A stretch of DNA of 9,035 bases, taken from an uncultured Lachnospiraceae bacterium. GTDB lineage: Bacteria; Bacillota; Clostridia; Lachnospirales; Lachnospiraceae. A program made the position numbers and the translations under genes. Position 1 is the first letter of the stretch. Every line of letters begins with the position of its first letter. The stretch is taken from NCBI GenBank assembly GCA_905236585.1, contig CAJOQZ010000219.1:1-9035 (forward strand), read 5' to 3'. Shown one piece after another: positions 6,916 to 9,035 of the stretch. The notes under the pieces were generated by a model. It saw nothing but the letters and a program-made list of their open reading frames with translations, did not search any database and had not been told where the DNA came from.

Positions 6916-8694
6916 ATGATGAGATCACTCTACTCCGGAGTTGCGGGGTTAAAAACACATCAGTCCAAAATGGACGTAATCGGCAATAATATCGCAAACG
7001 TCAACACGGTCGGATTCAAGTCCACCTCTGTTACGTTTCAGGATATCATGTATCAGACAAATTCCAAGGCGTCCGGCGCGACGGATAAGACCGGCGGCGT
7101 GAACGCGAAGCAGACGGGTCTTGGCGTATCCACCGGCTCGACGAAGATATCCATCGCTTCCGGCGGCGCGGCGCAGTCCACGGGCGAGGCGTTCGATATC
7201 AAGCTGACGGATTCCCAGTCGACGAATTTCTTTATTGTCAGTAACGGAAACGAGAACCAGTTTACGAGGGCGGGTTCATTCTATCTCGACGGGAGCGGCA
7301 ACCTTGCAATGACCTCCACCGGTTATTTGGTGCAGGGCTGGCAGGCGGTAACCGATACGGATGGTTCGGTTTACATTCAAAAAGACAAAGTATCGCCGCT
7401 TCGCATCATGCAGCCGTCGAATTTGACAAGTTCGCCGGAAGCGACGGAAGAGGCGACCGTTTCCGGCATTATCGACAAGAACGATGATTCCGTTACGAGC
7501 AACGACGGGTATTATATGAGCCTTGGCTTTTATGACAATTTGGGGTATCTGTATACGGCGAAATTCGCGGTAAATGCGTATGATACGGACGCTATGGAAT
7601 ATACCGTCAGTCTGCAGAGCATCATCGACGACAACAACAACGACATTTTAGCGGAATATGTTGATGGGGGCGGAAGCGTTTCGGATATCTTCGGCACCAG
7701 TTCCACATCCCGTCAGACCTTTTCTCTTCGTGCGCCGCAGTTTAATACGGACGGCAACTACATCCGCTACGGCACAAGCGAGCCGTATGCGTATTACAAC
7801 GCTACGACGACGGCAGCGGCGGACGCTTCACAGGCAGGTTTTTATAAGAATCCGGTAAAACTCGGCACGAATCCCAGCGGCGCAGCGTTACCCGATGGGG
7901 CGACATATGACGAAAATACCTACGGCTATTACTTTAATGAAAATGCCGACGGAAGCGGTGCTTGGACGTTTGTTTCCATATCGGACATGGGTGCGCCGTC
8001 CAAGGTAGAAGGGCAGGACATCACCGATATTATTGAAGGCGGCGGAAGCGTATCATTTTCGCTTGTCAACGGAGATTATGTATTTTCCGTGGAATATCCT
8101 TCCACGAACTACATGCTGCGGTTCAATACGGCGGACGGAAGTTTCCGGGATATCGGCGGACAGGGCAATGAGGCGGTTAATTTCAATGTTCAAAGATTGA
8201 ACGACAAAGGCAACTTCCATCAGATCAACGTCGACTTCTCCCAAGTCATCAACGTCGACAACGGCGGTTCCGCAACGGCGGGCATGGACGTCGGCTCGGT
8301 CAAAGACCCTGCGATCGGCGCGGGCAAGAAGTTAGGCGCGCTGACCTCCCTTGCGGTACAGCAGAACGGCATGATCTTCGGCTCCTACGACAACGGCAAC
8401 ACGGTGTTGTTAGGACAGATCGCGGTAGCGCAGTTTACGAACCCGTCGGGCTTAGAAGCCCTCGGCAACAACCTCTACGCGCAGACGCTTAACTCCGGTA
8501 CCTTTGACGGCATCGGCGTGGATGTTACGGCAGACGGCGGCAGCATGGAGACGGGACAGCTCGAAATGAGCAACGTCGACCTTTCCAAAGAGTTTACGGA
8601 AATGATTACGACCCAGCGCGGATTCCAGGCTAATTCCCGTATTATCACTGTTTCCGACACGATGCTTGAAGAACTGACGAACCTGAAGCGTTAA
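6916..8694 (+). CDS. flgE: Flagellar hook protein FlgE
   Basis: FlgE is the hook subunit, exported and assembled into the curved universal joint between rod and filament. The N-terminal rod/hook signature is at residues 4-35 (SLYSGVAGL, then DVIGNNIANVNTVGFK). The matching C-terminal helix (MSNVDLSKEFTEMITTQRGF, then NSRIITVSDTMLEELTNLKR) closes the protein. Between them are beta-rich D1/D2 regions, including the FlaE-like segment around MSLGFYDNLGYLYTAKFAV, and an extra outer region at about residues 270-370 with roughly ten tyrosines and many Asn, Gly, Thr and Ala. At 592 residues it is clearly larger than the Salmonella protein (about 403). There are no cysteines. AAAGGAAGG at 6897-6905 precedes tandem ATG codons at 6916 and 6919; the first gives the usual MMRS start. 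It is the last gene before a strong terminator. Confidence 0.97.
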   Translation: MMRSLYSGVAGLKTHQSKMDVIGNNIANVNTVGFKSTSVTFQDIMYQTNSKASGATDKTGGVNAKQTGLGVSTGSTKISIASGGAAQSTGEAFDIKLTDSQSTNFFIVSNGNENQFTRAGSFYLDGSGNLAMTSTGYLVQGWQAVTDTDGSVYIQKDKVSPLRIMQPSNLTSSPEATEEATVSGIIDKNDDSVTSNDGYYMSLGFYDNLGYLYTAKFAVNAYDTDAMEYTVSLQSIIDDNNNDILAEYVDGGGSVSDIFGTSSTSRQTFSLRAPQFNTDGNYIRYGTSEPYAYYNATTTAAADASQAGFYKNPVKLGTNPSGAALPDGATYDENTYGYYFNENADGSGAWTFVSISDMGAPSKVEGQDITDIIEGGGSVSFSLVNGDYVFSVEYPSTNYMLRFNTADGSFRDIGGQGNEAVNFNVQRLNDKGNFHQINVDFSQVINVDNGGSATAGMDVGSVKDPAIGAGKKLGALTSLAVQQNGMIFGSYDNGNTVLLGQIAVAQFTNPSGLEALGNNLYAQTLNSGTFDGIGVDVTADGGSMETGQLEMSNVDLSKEFTEMITTQRGFQANSRIITVSDTMLEELTNLKR

Positions 8695-8734
8695 TAGTTA
8701 ATGAGCGAAAACCTCTTTATATCCGTTCCTTTTC

Positions 8735-8767
8735 ACCGCCGACAAAAAAAGTCGGCGGTTTCTTTTC
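8735..8767 (+). terminator. Intrinsic terminator after flgE
   Basis: ACCGCCGAC (8735-8743) pairs perfectly with GTCGGCGGT (8751-8759), a GC-rich 9-bp stem around a loop of seven A residues. It is followed by a T-rich run TTTCTTTTC. It lies 40 bases after the flgE stop and before motA, so it probably ends most transcription of the upstream flagellar genes. Confidence 0.9.
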
Positions 8768-8848
8768 AATATTTAGTGCAAAACGCGCCGATTTTTTCAA
8801 AAAAATAACAAAATATTGAATTTTTTCCCTATCTTTTTCAAAATCAAG

Positions 8849-8885
8849 TAGACAAGCGACATAAAAAATAGTAAACTTATATCAT
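8849..8885 (+). promoter_or_regulatory. Possible promoter for motA
   Basis: The AT-rich leader between the terminator and motA contains TAGACA (8849-8854, five of six with the vegetative -35), 17 bases, then TAAACT (8872-8877, four of six with -10). An overlapping alternative is GCGACA (8856-8861), 18 bases, TATCAT (8880-8885). Neither is strong, but a promoter is expected here because a terminator stands upstream and the region is AT-rich with A/T tracts (8790-8847). The rest of 8768-8912 shows no gene. Confidence 0.35.
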
Positions 8886-8896
8886 AGTTTGTGTAT

Positions 8897-8906
8897 AGGA
8901 CGGTGA
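8897..8906 (+). promoter_or_regulatory. Ribosome binding site supporting the TTG start of motA
   Basis: AGGACGGTGA resembles the full AGGAGGTGA site with one extra base and lies six bases before TTG 8913. An in-frame TGA at 8904-8906 means the gene cannot start further upstream, and no ATG or GTG lies between that stop and TTG 8913. Confidence 0.6.
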
Positions 8907-8912
8907 AGCGTT

Positions 8913-9035
8913 TTGGATATAGCAACACTGGGCGGCTTGGTAATGGGCTTCGTCATGGTTATTTTCGGTATTGTTTCCTCCGGTGGTGTCGCAGCCCTCG
9001 GGAACTTTATTGATGTACCATCCGTTATCATTACA
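8913..9035 (+). CDS. motA: Flagellar motor stator protein MotA, N-terminus (3' end outside the window)
   Basis: MotA forms a pentamer around a MotB dimer and makes the ion-driven stator that pushes on FliG. Forty-one codons are visible, from TTG 8913: DIATLGGLVMGFVMVIFGIV, followed by SSGGVAALGNFIDVPSVIIT. The start (MDxAT-x-x-G), the first membrane helix (residues about 4-22), the glycine-rich turn, and the D-x-PS segment before helix 2 are the typical N-terminus of MotA/ExbB-type stators in Firmicutes. The frame stays open to the last base. Its place after flgE matches clostridial flagellar operons, although flbD, usually between them, is absent. The related MotP cannot be fully excluded from this fragment, but operon context favours MotA. 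Confidence 0.92.
   Translation, partial: MDIATLGGLVMGFVMVIFGIVSSGGVAALGNFIDVPSVIIT

Noticed and set aside
7663..8055. GGGSVS occurring twice in FlgE, as a possible duplicated domain
   Set aside because: Only six residues match and the flanking sequence differs, so it is a chance or composition effect in a Gly/Ser-rich protein.
8768..8792. GCCGAT at 8787-8792 as the -10 of a sigma-28 flagellar promoter
   Set aside because: The sequence 15-16 bases upstream is AATA or CAAT rather than TAAA, and the bases after GCCGAT are TTTT; the match is too weak to call.

Overview
The window is a stretch of a large flagellar (fla/che-type) operon, all on the + strand, from a Gram-positive, anaerobe-like Firmicute. 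The gene order fliG-fliH-fliI-fliJ-motE/ylxF-like-fliK-flgD-flgE-motA is that of Clostridia and Bacilli. Strong purine-rich ribosome binding sites, TTG starts, moderate GC content and the style of the FliK, FlgD and FlgE sequences suggest a motile member of the Clostridia, most likely Lachnospiraceae. The family assignment is an inference from memory of such operons, not a search result.

Layout. Positions 2-391 hold the C-terminal third of FliG (rotor, torque-generating domain), cut by the window edge. fliH (384-1361) overlaps the end of fliG and probably starts at a TTG. A 208-base gap (1362-1569) follows. It is unusually structured: motifs resembling terminal inverted repeats, several hairpins including one of 18 bp, and a terminator-like hairpin. 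Next come fliI (1570-2883, export ATPase), fliJ (2940-3395, ATPase stalk), a one-pass membrane protein with a MotE/MgtE-N-like C-terminus (3440-4324), fliK (4440-6098, hook-length control), flgD (6127-6876, hook cap) and flgE (6916-8694, hook). The core ends at a strong intrinsic terminator (8735-8767). An AT-rich leader with possible promoter elements then precedes the first 41 codons of motA (8913 to the window end), which starts with TTG.

How the genes work together. FliH, FliI and FliJ form the cytoplasmic ATPase complex of the flagellar type III export apparatus. FlgD, FlgE and FliK are exported by it: FlgD caps the growing hook, FlgE polymerises beneath it, and FliK measures hook length and switches the export gate to filament substrates. 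FliG and MotA are the rotor and stator faces of the motor, and the MotE-like protein may serve the stator or the export gate.

No defence system, mobile-element gene, CRISPR array or RNA gene is visible. The most notable points are the structured insertion and possible attenuator between fliH and fliI, a FlgD whose usual C-terminal Ig-like part appears replaced by a helical module of the kind seen in Gram-positive surface proteins, a MotE-like protein whose MgtE-N-like domain is predicted to lie outside the membrane, an enlarged tyrosine-rich hook protein, and the lack of flbD at the flgE-motA junction, where a terminator stands instead.
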